Shown: positions 33,808 to 42,847, numbered from the stretch's first letter. The stretch is DNA of 64,000 nucleotides from Streptomyces sp. NBC_01788 (GCF_035917575.1 NZ_CP109090.1:2852001-2916000), one strand, 5' to 3'. Notes: generated by a model not told the origin, from the sequence alone. A program made the numbers and translations.

Positions 33808-35073
33808 ATGCCGACCTGCCCGAACGGACACCAGTCGGGTTCCGACGACTGGTGCGAGGTGTGCGGTCACCGCATGGCCGGTGCCGTGCCTCCGCCTCCC
33901 CCGCCGCCCCCGGCCGGGGGCTACGGCTTCCCGCCCGCGCCGGGGCCCGGCGGCCACGGCCACCCGGGTGCGCCCGGTGGGCACCCGCACCTGTCCGGCG
34001 TGCCGGACTCCGAGCCGCAGCTCTGCCCGCAGTGCCGTACGCCCCGCGAGGGCGGGGCGCCGTTCTGCGAGGAGTGCCGGTGGAACTTCCTGACGAACAC
34101 GGCGACCTCGTACACGCCGGCCGCGCCGCCCGGTGCCGCCCCTCGTTTCCCGCAGCCGCCCGGCCCGGGCTTCGGCGGCGACACCTTCGAGTACCAGGGC
34201 TCCCGGCCGTCCCAGATGAACCGGCCCGCCGAGCCGATCCCGCACGCCCCGCCCTACGGCACCGAGCCGCCGGGCCGCCCGGGCCCGCCGAACTTCGGCA
34301 CCGAGCCTCCCGGCCGCCCGGGCCCGCCCAACTTCGGCACCGAACCCCCCGGCCGCCCCGGCCCGCCCAACTTCGGCGCGGACCCGTCACGGCCGGTTCC
34401 GCCGCCGCCCGGTGCCCCCGGAGCGCCCGGTGGTGGCCCGCAGATGTACCAGCAGTCCGGCCCGCCGGCTCCGCCCGTGTTCCCGCAGGAGACGGGCCGA
34501 CCGCAGCGCGGCGCTGACGACGACTGGGTGATCTCCCCGCCGTCCGGCGGCCCGTCCGGTCCGGGCGTCCCGGGCCGTCCCGGCCAGACGGGCGGCTACG
34601 GCTACCCGCAGCCGGGTGCCACCCAGGCCCCGCCGGGACCGGCCTTCCCGCAGCACCCGCAGCAGCCCGCGACCTGGACGGCCACGATCGGTCCGGACCG
34701 CGACTACTTCATGGCGATGATGCACCGCTCGGGTCCCGAGGCCACGGGCCTGAACCTGCCCGCGTACTCGCCCGAGCAGCAGCGCACGCTCTCCGGCAAC
34801 CAGGTCACCATCGGCCGCCGCCGGCACTCCACCGGTGACACCCCCGACATCGACCTGGCGGTCCCGCCGGAGGACCCGGGCGTCTCCCACCAGCACGCGG
34901 TGCTGGTCCAGCAGCCCGACGGCAGCTGGGCGGTGGTCGACCAGAACTCGACCAACGGCACCACGGTCAACGGCTCGGAGGACCCCATCCAGCCCTTCGT
35001 GCCGGTCCCCCTCCAGGACGGCGACCGCGTGCACGTGGGCGCGTGGACGACGATCACGATCAGGCGCGGCTAG
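33808..35073 (+). CDS. FHA-domain protein with two zinc ribbons
   Basis: A 421-residue protein. It has zinc-ribbon-like motifs at the N-terminus (Cys4, 16, 19 with His8) and at Cys73, 76, 87, 90. A long Pro/Gly-rich linker follows, with a threefold 13-residue repeat GTEPPGRPGPPNF (39-base tandem units, 34258-34374). A C-terminal FHA domain occupies about 325-421. The FHA phosphothreonine-binding residues are present: 'TIGRRRHSTGD', 'VSHQHAVLV' and 'NSTNGTTVNG'. In mycobacteria PknG acts on the FHA protein GarA. This one lies in the kinase operon and is the best candidate substrate or reader, although it is much longer than GarA and I see no ETTS motif of the GarA type. Confidence 0.92.
   Translation: MPTCPNGHQSGSDDWCEVCGHRMAGAVPPPPPPPPAGGYGFPPAPGPGGHGHPGAPGGHPHLSGVPDSEPQLCPQCRTPREGGAPFCEECRWNFLTNTATSYTPAAPPGAAPRFPQPPGPGFGGDTFEYQGSRPSQMNRPAEPIPHAPPYGTEPPGRPGPPNFGTEPPGRPGPPNFGTEPPGRPGPPNFGADPSRPVPPPPGAPGAPGGGPQMYQQSGPPAPPVFPQETGRPQRGADDDWVISPPSGGPSGPGVPGRPGQTGGYGYPQPGATQAPPGPAFPQHPQQPATWTATIGPDRDYFMAMMHRSGPEATGLNLPAYSPEQQRTLSGNQVTIGRRRHSTGDTPDIDLAVPPEDPGVSHQHAVLVQQPDGSWAVVDQNSTNGTTVNGSEDPIQPFVPVPLQDGDRVHVGAWTTITIRRG
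34258..34374 (+). repeat. 39-bp tandem repeat, three copies, in the FHA gene
   Basis: Units 34258-34296, 34297-34335 and 34336-34374 each encode GTEPPGRPGPPNF. The peptide is identical in all three while third bases differ (for example GAGCCGCCG, GAGCCTCCC, GAACCCCCC). That indicates selection to keep the peptide rather than very recent duplication. Confidence 0.9.
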
Positions 35074-35114
35074 CCGCGCCGGCCTCGGGTGCGGATCACG
35101 CCGTGACCGGCGGT

Positions 35115-35145
35115 CCCAGGTGCTGCCTCAGGGCAGGGACCTGGG
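35115..35145 (+). terminator. Hairpin after the FHA gene
   Basis: CCCAGGT pairs with ACCTGGG (35115-35121 and 35139-35145), and inside it CTGCC-TCAG-GGCAG pairs again. It lies 42 bases after the FHA stop and is the likely end of the glnX-to-FHA transcript, ahead of the globin gene. Confidence 0.65.
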
Positions 35146-35183
35146 CCTCCGGTCCTCGTCCGGCCGTCTGAGAGCATGGACGG

Positions 35184-35588
35184 GTGAATGAGATTCGGCG
35201 TGGCACGCTTCAGGAGCAGACCTTCTACGAGCAGGTCGGCGGCGAGGAGACCTTCCGCCGGCTGGTCCACCGTTTCTACGAGGGGGTGGCCCAGGACCCC
35301 GAGCTGCGGGCGATGTATCCCGAGGAGGACCTGGAACCGGCCGAGGAGCGGCTGCGGCTGTTCCTGATCCAGTACTGGGGCGGTCCGACGACGTACGGGG
35401 AGCGGCGCGGCCACCCGCGGCTGCGGATGCGGCACGCGCCCTTCCGGGTCGACCGGGCGGCGCACGACGCCTGGCTGCGGCACATGCGAGTGGCCGTCGA
35501 CGAGATCGGCCTGTCGCAGGAGCACGAGCAGACGCTGTGGAACTACCTGACGTACGCGGCGGCGTCGATGGTGAACACGCCCGACTGA
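35184..35588 (+). CDS. glbO: Group II truncated haemoglobin
   Basis: A 134-residue haem protein of the GlbO type from a GTG start. Residues typical of the group are visible: B10 Tyr in '[20 protein letters not shown]', the proximal His in '[11 protein letters not shown]' and the G8 Trp in 'DAWLRHM'. Group II proteins bind O2 tightly and detoxify NO or peroxide. It stands between a hairpin after the FHA gene and another hairpin of its own, so it is probably monocistronic. Confidence 0.93.
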   Translation: MNEIRRGTLQEQTFYEQVGGEETFRRLVHRFYEGVAQDPELRAMYPEEDLEPAEERLRLFLIQYWGGPTTYGERRGHPRLRMRHAPFRVDRAAHDAWLRHMRVAVDEIGLSQEHEQTLWNYLTYAAASMVNTPD

Positions 35589-35611
35589 GCCACCGCGCAG
35601 AACCTGAGTAC

Positions 35612-35641
35612 CGGATTCCGGTCGTTCGGTGCCGGAATCCG
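35612..35641 (+). terminator. Terminator hairpin after glbO
   Basis: A perfect 10-bp stem, CGGATTCCGG / CCGGAATCCG, with loop TCGTTCGGTG, 24 bases after the glbO stop. It separates the globin gene from the large permease operon. Confidence 0.75.
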
Positions 35642-35740
35642 ATCACGATCCGGTCAAACTCGGCCGACCACCGCTTACCCGCGCCGTGTCCCCTCTGACA
35701 ACATCAGCGTAAAGATCTGGACAACGGCAGGGGGAGCCGG

Positions 35741-38700
35741 GTGGCGGGGTTCACGGGATTCGTCCTGCTGCGGGCACGGGCGCACCGGCTGCCGCTGGCC
35801 GCCGCTCTGCTCACGGTCCTGCTGACCACGGCGGTGCTGGCGACGCTCACCGCCTACTCGGGCGCGATCGGCGACGCGGCGCTGCGCCACTCCCTGCGGG
35901 ACCCGCGCAACGCCGCCGACACCACCCTGGTGGTCCGCGGCGAAACGCAGTCCGAGGGGCGCGCGGCCGCCGACGCCGCAGTACGCGAGCAGGCCCGTGA
36001 GGCCTTCGACGGACTGCCGGTCACCGTGCGAACCCTGGTGCGCTCCGGCCCCTACGGTCTGCCGCTGTCCCTGCGGCCCCCGGCAACTCTCCCGCAGGCT
36101 CCCGACTCCGCCGAAGCGAGGGACGCCTCCGCCGACGAGCCGGACCTGACCTACTTCGCGGCCCTGGACCCCACGCAGGTGCGGCTCGTCTCCGGACGCC
36201 TGCCCAGCGCGACGGCGACGGGTGACGTCGAGGTCGCGCTGCCGCAGACCGCCGCGCAGCGCCTCGGTCTGAAGGCCGGTGCCCGGTTCGCCCTCACCGA
36301 CCGCCTCGGCGGCGGGAAGGTCCACGCACGGATCACCGGGGTCTACCGCCCCACCCACGCCGATGCGCCGTACTGGCGGCTGGACGAGATGGACGGCCGG
36401 GGCGTCCGCAAGATCGGCTTCACGATGTACGGGCCGCTGCTGACCGACCCCGGCGTCGTCGACGGCGACAGGCTGAGCGCGGGGCAGAGCGCGTGGCAGG
36501 CGTCGGCGGAATTCTCCACGCTGACGACCGGGCGGATCGGGGCGCTGCGCGACGCGGTGCGCGAGAGCGCGGCGTCCCTGCGGGAGTCCACCGTGGTGAG
36601 CGGCACACCGGAGGTCACGAGCTCGCTGCCCGACGTCCTCGAACGGATCGACCGCTCCCTGCTCGTGGCCCGCTCGACCCTCCTGATCGCCGCGGTCCAA
36701 CTGGCGCTGCTGGCCGGCTACGCGCTGCTGCTGGTGGCCCGGCTGCTCAGCACCGAGCGCGGCGCGGAGACACGCCTGCTGCGGGCCCGCGGCGGCTCCC
36801 GCGCCCGGCTCGCGGGCCTCGCCGCGACGGAAGCGCTGCTGCTCGCCGTGCCCGCCGTGGCCTGCGCGCCGCTGCTGGCGGGGCCGCTGACCGGGCTGCT
36901 GGCCGGGCAGGGCGCCCTGGCCCGGATCGGACTGCACCCGGACATCTCCACGACCGGGCGTCCCGGGGTCTGGCTGGTGGCGGCTGCCGTGGCCCTCGGC
37001 TGTGCGATGGCGGTGACGCTGCCCGCGCTGACCTCGTCGTTCGCGGCAGGACCGCGGTCCCGTCCGCTGCCCGCGCCACTGCGCGCCGGCGCGGACCTTG
37101 GCCTGCTGGCGGTGGCCGGTGTGGCGTACTGGCAGCTGAACCGGCACCCCTCCGGCGCGGTCGGCGGCGACCTCACGGGCACGCTCGGCATCGACCCGCT
37201 GCTGGTCGTCGCGCCCGCGCTGGCCCTGCTGGCCGGAACGGTACTGACGCTGCGGCTGCTGCCGCCGGTGGCCCGGCTGGCCGAGCGCCGTGCGACCGGG
37301 GGCCGCGGGCTGCCGGCCGCACTGGCGGGCTGGCAGTTCAGCCGCCGCCCCATGCGCGGCGCCGGGCCGGTGCTGCTGCTCGTGCTCGCCGTCGCGCTGG
37401 GCATGCTGGCGATCGGTCAGGACGCCTCCTGGAACCGTTCGCAGGACGACCAGGCCGACTTCCGGGCGGGTGCGCCGGTGCGCGTGCTGGCCGCCGGCGA
37501 GGGGGAACTCGGCCGCACCGAGCAGTACGCGGCCATCCCGCCCGTACGCTCCGCCGCCCCCGCCGTCCGCGCCCCGCTGCCGCTGGCCGGCGACCGCACC
37601 GCGACCCTGATCGCGCTGGACACCGCGAACGCGGCGGACACGCTGCTGATGCGCTCCGACCTGGCGTCGCAGCCGGTGCGGTCGCTGCTGGCGGGGCTCG
37701 CCCCGAAGAGCCCGACGGCGGGACTGAAGGTGCCCGCCGGGACGGCCCGCCTGCGGCTGACGGCCGCCATCCGCGGCTCCGGTACGAGGATGCCGGTGGA
37801 CCTGGCGGTCACCGTCGAGGACGACCGCGGGGCGCTGTACCGCGTGCCGATGGGCACCCTGCCCGCCGACGGCCGCTCGCACCCCCTGGACCTGGACCTC
37901 CCCGCGGGCATCGGGCCCCTCACCCTCGTCGGCCTCGACCTGTCCCTGAGCCAGCCCTTCGACGTCGCCGAGCGGCACCACCTCACCGTCTCCGAGGCGA
38001 CCGCCACCGGCATCGACGGGACGGTACGACGCCTGAGCGCGCCGACGGCCTGGACGGCGACCTCGGCCGTCAGCACCAACGCCTCGCCTCCCGCCGACGC
38101 CGCCCCGGCCAAGGCGGCCGTGACGTCCGCCCGCCCGCTGACCGTCACCTACGGCACCGGATACGTGCCGCACGACCAGGTCCGGGCCTCGGGCACGGTG
38201 ACGGTGCAGCTCCAGGTGGTGCAGCCCGCGCAGCCGGAGATCGCGGCCGTGGCGACCGACCGCTTCCTGGAGTCCACGAGCGCCCACGAGGGGCAGCGGG
38301 TGGACGTGACCGTCGCCGGCCAGAGCGTTCCGGTCCGGATCGTGCGTGCGGTACGGGCGCTGCCGACCACGGGCGTCGGCGAACAAGGCGGTTCCCCGGA
38401 CGCCGTGCACGACGGCGGAGGTCTGCTGTTGGACCTGCGTTCGTACAACCGGCTGCTCCAGTCGGGCTCCGGCGGCCGGGCCGCGCCCACCGAATGGTGG
38501 CTGCGCACCGACCCCCACCGGTCGGCGGACGTGGCCGCGGTCCTGCGGGCCCTGCCCGACGTCGACCCGGAGCAGGTGATCGTGCGGGACGAGATCGCCG
38601 ACCAGTTGCGCGACGACCCGTTCGGCGCCGGGCCGGCGGCCGCCTTCACCGCGGCCGCCGTGGTCGCGGCGGCGCTGGCCGCCGTCGGCTTCGTGGTCGG

Positions 38701-39052
38701 CGCGGTCGGGACCCGGAGGGAGCGGGACGCCGAGTTCGCCGTCCTGTGCGCGCTCGGCACCCCGCGCCGCCAGCTGGCCCGGACGCTCGCCGTCGAGCAG
38801 GGCGTGCTGGTGGCCCTGGCGGTGGCGGTCGGCGCGGCCCTGGGCGCCGTGCTGGCCCGCGCCGTGATCCCGCTGATCGTGCTGACCGGGCAGGCCACGA
38901 AACCGCTGCCGGCCGTCCTGGTCGAACTGCCGGCCGCCCGGGTGGCCCTGCTGCTCACGGCCGTCGCCGCCGCGCCGCTCGTCGTCACGGCGGTGCTGAT
39001 CCTGCGCCGGCCCGACCCGGCGCTGTCCCTTCGAGACCGCGGAGGTGAGTGA
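35741..39052 (+). CDS. Very large FtsX-like ABC permease (first of pair)
   Basis: An 1103-residue membrane protein from a GTG with AGGGGG nearby. An N-terminal helix 'LPLAAALLTVLLTTAVLATL' is followed by a large extracytoplasmic domain. The first FtsX module (about 305-425: 'LLIAAVQLALLAGYALLLVA', 'ERGAETRLLRARGGSRARLA') comes next, then a second set of helices, a further external domain (about 560-960) and a C-terminal FtsX module ('RRERDAEFAVLCALGTPRRQ', then LARTLAVEQGVL). The architecture is that of MacB-related permeases, which move substrates from the outer leaflet or periplasmic side without a classic channel. It overlaps the next permease gene by eight bases. Confidence 0.85.
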   Translation: MAGFTGFVLLRARAHRLPLAAALLTVLLTTAVLATLTAYSGAIGDAALRHSLRDPRNAADTTLVVRGETQSEGRAAADAAVREQAREAFDGLPVTVRTLVRSGPYGLPLSLRPPATLPQAPDSAEARDASADEPDLTYFAALDPTQVRLVSGRLPSATATGDVEVALPQTAAQRLGLKAGARFALTDRLGGGKVHARITGVYRPTHADAPYWRLDEMDGRGVRKIGFTMYGPLLTDPGVVDGDRLSAGQSAWQASAEFSTLTTGRIGALRDAVRESAASLRESTVVSGTPEVTSSLPDVLERIDRSLLVARSTLLIAAVQLALLAGYALLLVARLLSTERGAETRLLRARGGSRARLAGLAATEALLLAVPAVACAPLLAGPLTGLLAGQGALARIGLHPDISTTGRPGVWLVAAAVALGCAMAVTLPALTSSFAAGPRSRPLPAPLRAGADLGLLAVAGVAYWQLNRHPSGAVGGDLTGTLGIDPLLVVAPALALLAGTVLTLRLLPPVARLAERRATGGRGLPAALAGWQFSRRPMRGAGPVLLLVLAVALGMLAIGQDASWNRSQDDQADFRAGAPVRVLAAGEGELGRTEQYAAIPPVRSAAPAVRAPLPLAGDRTATLIALDTANAADTLLMRSDLASQPVRSLLAGLAPKSPTAGLKVPAGTARLRLTAAIRGSGTRMPVDLAVTVEDDRGALYRVPMGTLPADGRSHPLDLDLPAGIGPLTLVGLDLSLSQPFDVAERHHLTVSEATATGIDGTVRRLSAPTAWTATSAVSTNASPPADAAPAKAAVTSARPLTVTYGTGYVPHDQVRASGTVTVQLQVVQPAQPEIAAVATDRFLESTSAHEGQRVDVTVAGQSVPVRIVRAVRALPTTGVGEQGGSPDAVHDGGGLLLDLRSYNRLLQSGSGGRAAPTEWWLRTDPHRSADVAAVLRALPDVDPEQVIVRDEIADQLRDDPFGAGPAAAFTAAAVVAAALAAVGFVVGAVGTRRERDAEFAVLCALGTPRRQLARTLAVEQGVLVALAVAVGAALGAVLARAVIPLIVLTGQATKPLPAVLVELPAARVALLLTAVAAAPLVVTAVLILRRPDPALSLRDRGGE

Positions 39053-41804
39053 GCTGAACGCCGTCACTCCCGCCTGGGTCCGGGTACGCCTGCGCACCGC
39101 GCCGGGTGCCGCGGCCGCCCTCGCCCTGCTGGTCGCGCTGACCGCGTGCCTGGCGGCCGCGTTCCCCCGCGCGCTCGACCGGTACGAGAGCGCCGGTCTG
39201 GCCCGGGCCGTCGACCGGGCGACCCCGCCGCGCACCACCTTCACGATGTACGCCCCGCTGCCCGACGCCGAGGCCTCGGACCGGCAGCGTGAGCAGGCAC
39301 TGCTGCCGCCCGCCCTGGGCCGGCAACAGGCCAAGGTCCTCGACACCGTCCCGCGCCCGCTGGTCGCCGACCCCGGCCAGTCGTCGTACGGGGTCACGAA
39401 CGTCACCGCCCTCGCCGTCCACGACCCCTGGATCCCCCAGCCCAGCGGGCTGCCCGCGAAGGTGCGCCTGGTCGCGCCCGGCGGGCTGGCCGAGCACTCC
39501 TCGGTGCGCGAGGGCCGGGTGCCTCGGGCGACCGGGCGGGTGACGGCCTCGACCCTGGACGTGGAGGCCGCCGTCAGCGCCGCGACGGCCAGGAGCCTGC
39601 ACATCAAGGTGGGTTCGGTCATCCACGTACCCGCCATGTCCGGCCCGCCGCTCGTGGTCCGCGTCACCGGCATACTCACCCCGCGCGAGCCCGACGGCGC
39701 CTACTGGTCGACCATGCCGCTGCTGCGCACCCCGGCTCTGATGGAGGTGCTCTCGGACAGTCCCGAACCACCGAAGTACTGGCTCGGCGCCCTGCTCCTG
39801 CCGTCCGAGGCCGCGCCCGCCCTGACGGGCACCGCGGGGAACCCCCTGCGCTACTGGCAGGTGGCTCCCGACCCCCGCTCCCTGCACGCCCACGACCTGG
39901 AGGGCCTGAAGTCCGCGGTCGCGAGCCTGAAGTCCGGGCCGGGCCTGGTGCGCATGCGTGCGGCCACCGATCCCGCCGCACAGGTGGACACCAGCCTCGA
40001 CGACGTCCTCCTGTCCTACAGCCGGCTGAGCTCCGGCATCACCCCGCTGGTCGCGGTCGCCGCGTTCGGCAGCGCGACGGTCGCCGCCGTGGTCCTGCTG
40101 ATGGCCGGTGGCCTGGCCGCCGACCGCCGCCGCCTCGAACTCACCCTGCTGCGCGCCCGCGGCGCCTCCCTGCCCGGTCTGGCGGGCCGGCTGATCGCCG
40201 AGACGGCGGTGGTCGCCGTGCCCGCCGGGGCGCTCGGACTGGGTGCGGCCCTGCTCGCCGTCCCCGGAGGCCGTCCGGGTTACGCCGTGCTCGCGGCCGC
40301 CGTGGTCACCGTCGTCGCCTGTGCCGCGCTGCCCGTACGCGCCGTGATCGCGCACCGCGCGGTCCGCGTCCACGGACCGCGCGAGGACACGGTGTCCGTA
40401 CGTCCCTCCCAGCGCCGTACGGTCGCCGAGCTGACGCTGCTGGTGATCGCGGCGGCAGCGGTGGAGGCACTGCGGCGGTACGGGGTCGCGGGTTCCGCGG
40501 AGGACGCCGGCGCCTCGGACGGTTCGGGGGGCCAACTGGTGTCCCTGGCACCGGTGCTGGTGGGTGTGATCGCGGCCCTGGTGCTGGTCCGCCTGTACCC
40601 GTGGCCGTTGCGCTGGCTGATGCGTCCGGCCGGCCGGCTGCGCGGGGTGGTGGGCCATCTGTCCCTGGCCCGCGCGGGCCGCACGTCCGTCCCGTCGGTG
40701 CTGCCCCTGCTGGCACTGCTGACCGCGCTCACCACCGCCGCCTTCGGCGGCTCCGTACTGGCCGGGGTGGCCGGGGCCCGCGACCAGGCGGCCCTGCTCG
40801 CCGTCGGCGCCGACGCCCGCGTCGAGGGCACCGAACCGCTGCCGGACGGGCTGTCCGACCGGGTCCGCCGGGCACCGGGCGTGCGGACCGTCACCGAAGT
40901 GAGCATGGACTACCAGGCCAGGACGGAGACGAACGCGCGGACATCCGTGGCGGGCGTCGACCCGGCGGCCTACGCGTCCCTGGCCGAACGCACCGGGCTC
41001 GGCGCCTTCCCCGAGGAGCGGTTGCGGCGGCCCGCCGACTCCGGGGCTCCGCTGCCGGCACTGGCCTCCCCCTCGGTCGCCGAGAAGTACGGCACCCAGC
41101 CGTTGTCGCTGCAGCTCGGCGACGGGACCGAGGTGAGCATCCGGATCGCCGTCGTCCGGGACCGGACTCCGGCCGTCATCGGCACCGACTTCCTGGTCGT
41201 GGACCGGGCCGGGCTGAGCCGCGAGAAGGCCCGTACGAGCGCGCTGCTGCTGACCGGCGACCACCTCGAGGCGGGCGCCCTGCGCCGGGCGGCAGGCACG
41301 GACGTGTCCGTGACGACGCGGGCCGGGGAACGCGGCGAGTACGTCGACTCGCCCCTCCAGTCCGGCGCAGAGCGCATCTACATGGTGGCGGTGGCCGCCG
41401 GTGCCGGCTACGCCGTCCTGGCGCTGCTCCTCGCACTGCTGCGGGCAGCCCCCGAGCGGGCCGCGCTCCTCGCCCGCCTGCGCACCATGGGCCTCACTCG
41501 CGCGCAGGGCCGCCGCCTGCTCGTCCTGGAGTCGCTGCCCCAGGCGCTGCTCGCCGCGGCGGGCGGAGCGCTGACGGGCTGGGCGACCGTCCTGCTGCTC
41601 TCGCCCGGCATCGACCTGACGGCCGTCGCGCTGCCGTCGTCGGCGCTGTCCGCCGGCGGGAACGAGCTGCGGACCGATCCCCTCTCGCTGGCCCTGCCGG
41701 CCGTGGCCGTGCTGCTGCTGACGGTGGGCATCGCCGTGGGCCAGGCGTGGTGGACGGGACGCAGGGGATCGGTGCGGGAGCTGAGAGCGGGGGACGCGAG
41801 ATGA
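39045..41804 (+). CDS. Very large FtsX-like ABC permease (second of pair)
   Basis: A 919-residue partner of the preceding permease, from a GTG inside its end. The layout is an N-terminal helix (GAAAALALLVALTACLAAAF), an external domain, and a central FtsX module ('RRRLELTLLRARGASLPGLA', then GRLIAETAVVAV). A second external domain and C-terminal helices follow ('ERAALLARLRTMGLTRAQGR', then RLLVLESLPQALLA). The two permeases probably form a heterodimer served by the ATPase encoded after a 25-codon frame. Substrate unknown. Confidence 0.85.
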   Translation: MSELNAVTPAWVRVRLRTAPGAAAALALLVALTACLAAAFPRALDRYESAGLARAVDRATPPRTTFTMYAPLPDAEASDRQREQALLPPALGRQQAKVLDTVPRPLVADPGQSSYGVTNVTALAVHDPWIPQPSGLPAKVRLVAPGGLAEHSSVREGRVPRATGRVTASTLDVEAAVSAATARSLHIKVGSVIHVPAMSGPPLVVRVTGILTPREPDGAYWSTMPLLRTPALMEVLSDSPEPPKYWLGALLLPSEAAPALTGTAGNPLRYWQVAPDPRSLHAHDLEGLKSAVASLKSGPGLVRMRAATDPAAQVDTSLDDVLLSYSRLSSGITPLVAVAAFGSATVAAVVLLMAGGLAADRRRLELTLLRARGASLPGLAGRLIAETAVVAVPAGALGLGAALLAVPGGRPGYAVLAAAVVTVVACAALPVRAVIAHRAVRVHGPREDTVSVRPSQRRTVAELTLLVIAAAAVEALRRYGVAGSAEDAGASDGSGGQLVSLAPVLVGVIAALVLVRLYPWPLRWLMRPAGRLRGVVGHLSLARAGRTSVPSVLPLLALLTALTTAAFGGSVLAGVAGARDQAALLAVGADARVEGTEPLPDGLSDRVRRAPGVRTVTEVSMDYQARTETNARTSVAGVDPAAYASLAERTGLGAFPEERLRRPADSGAPLPALASPSVAEKYGTQPLSLQLGDGTEVSIRIAVVRDRTPAVIGTDFLVVDRAGLSREKARTSALLLTGDHLEAGALRRAAGTDVSVTTRAGERGEYVDSPLQSGAERIYMVAVAAGAGYAVLALLLALLRAAPERAALLARLRTMGLTRAQGRRLLVLESLPQALLAAAGGALTGWATVLLLSPGIDLTAVALPSSALSAGGNELRTDPLSLALPAVAVLLLTVGIAVGQAWWTGRRGSVRELRAGDAR

Positions 41805-41878
41805 ACCGACCGGACGACCGCCACAGCCGCAGTAGCCGCCGTAGCCGCCGTAGCCGCCGCGCAGGAGAGCCCCGATGA
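41801..41878 (+). CDS. Possible 25-residue Arg/Ser-rich coupled peptide
   Basis: A tiny open frame, MNRPDDRHSRSSRRSRRSRR then AGEPR. Its ATG overlaps the stop of the second permease (ATGA), and its TGA overlaps the start of the ATPase gene (ATGA). The Ser-Arg-Arg repeats come from a 9-base tandem AGCCGCCGT. The ribosome binding site of the ATPase gene (GGAGAG) lies within it. It may be a real micropeptide, or only a way to carry ribosomes across a 70-base spacer. Confidence 0.4.
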   Translation: MNRPDDRHSRSSRRSRRSRRAGEPR

Positions 41879-42834
41879 CGACGAACCCCACGCTGGCCGA
41901 CCTGGCCGAGCGCGCCACCGCGAGCCGCACCCGCCCGGCCTACGGGCACGACGCGGTGATCAGCTGCGACCGCCTGGTCCGCATCTTCACCGCCGACGGC
42001 GTGGAGGTCCAGGCCCTCCAGGGCCTGGACCTGCTGGTCCGCGAGGGCGAACTGATGGCCCTCGTCGGCGCCTCCGGCAGCGGCAAGTCCACCCTGATGA
42101 ACATCCTCGCCGGGCTGGACACGCCCACGGCAGGCGCGGCCCGGGTCGGGGACCACGACCTGCTCGCCATGACCGCGAAGGACCGTCTCCGCTACCGCCG
42201 CGAGGTCGTCGGCTTCGTCTGGCAGCAGACCGCCCGCAACCTGCTGCCGTACCTGACGGCGACACAGAACGTCGAACTGCCAATGCAGTTGTCCGGTGAC
42301 CGCGGGCGAAGCCGCCGCGCCAAGGCCGAACGTGCCGTGGAACTACTGGAGTTGCTGGGGGTGGGCGACTGCCGGGACCGCCGCCCGCACCAGATGTCGG
42401 GCGGCCAGCAGCAGCGGGTGGCGATCGCGGTGGCCCTCGCCAACAACCCCGCGGTGCTGCTCGCCGACGAGCCCACCGGCGAACTGGACTCCCACACCGG
42501 CGAGCAGATCTTCGCCGCCTTCCGCACCGCCAACGAGCGTCTGGGCACGACCGTCGTCATCGTCACCCACGACCAGACGGTGGCCGGCGAGGTCCGCCGC
42601 ACGGTCGCCATCCGCGACGGCCGCACCTCCACCGAGGTGCTGCGCCGCAGCGAGGTGGACGAGGCGACCGGCGACGAGACGCTGGTGAGCCGCGAGTACG
42701 CCATGCTCGACCGGGCCGGCCGTCTGCAACTGCCCGCCGAGTACACGCGGGCCCTGGGGATGCGTGACCGGGTGGCGCTGGAGCTGGAACCCGACCACAT
42801 CGCGGTGCGGCCGGACGACAGCGAGGGAAGCTGA
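41875..42834 (+). CDS. ABC ATPase with C-terminal AbrB-like domain
   Basis: A 319-residue ATPase of the MacB/LolD group: Walker A GASGSGKST, Q-loop 'VWQQTARNLLPYLT', signature MSGGQQQRV, Walker B VLLADEP and H-loop 'IVTHDQTVA'. After the ATPase core (about residue 255) there is an extra segment, 'REYAMLDRAGRLQLPAEYTR' then ALGMRDRVALELEPDHIAVRP, which reads like an AbrB/SpoVT swapped-hairpin domain. Such a tail is unusual for ABC ATPases and could mediate dimerisation or regulation. It serves the two FtsX proteins upstream and ends 13 bases before a converging gene. Confidence 0.9.
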   Translation: MTTNPTLADLAERATASRTRPAYGHDAVISCDRLVRIFTADGVEVQALQGLDLLVREGELMALVGASGSGKSTLMNILAGLDTPTAGAARVGDHDLLAMTAKDRLRYRREVVGFVWQQTARNLLPYLTATQNVELPMQLSGDRGRSRRAKAERAVELLELLGVGDCRDRRPHQMSGGQQQRVAIAVALANNPAVLLADEPTGELDSHTGEQIFAAFRTANERLGTTVVIVTHDQTVAGEVRRTVAIRDGRTSTEVLRRSEVDEATGDETLVSREYAMLDRAGRLQLPAEYTRALGMRDRVALELEPDHIAVRPDDSEGS

Positions 42835-42847
42835 GCGCCGCTCGCGG

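Noticed and set aside
35675..39679. A 1334-codon open frame antisense to the large FtsX-like permease genes
   Set aside because: It spans two genes, has a composition typical of antisense frames in Streptomyces, and shows no domain.
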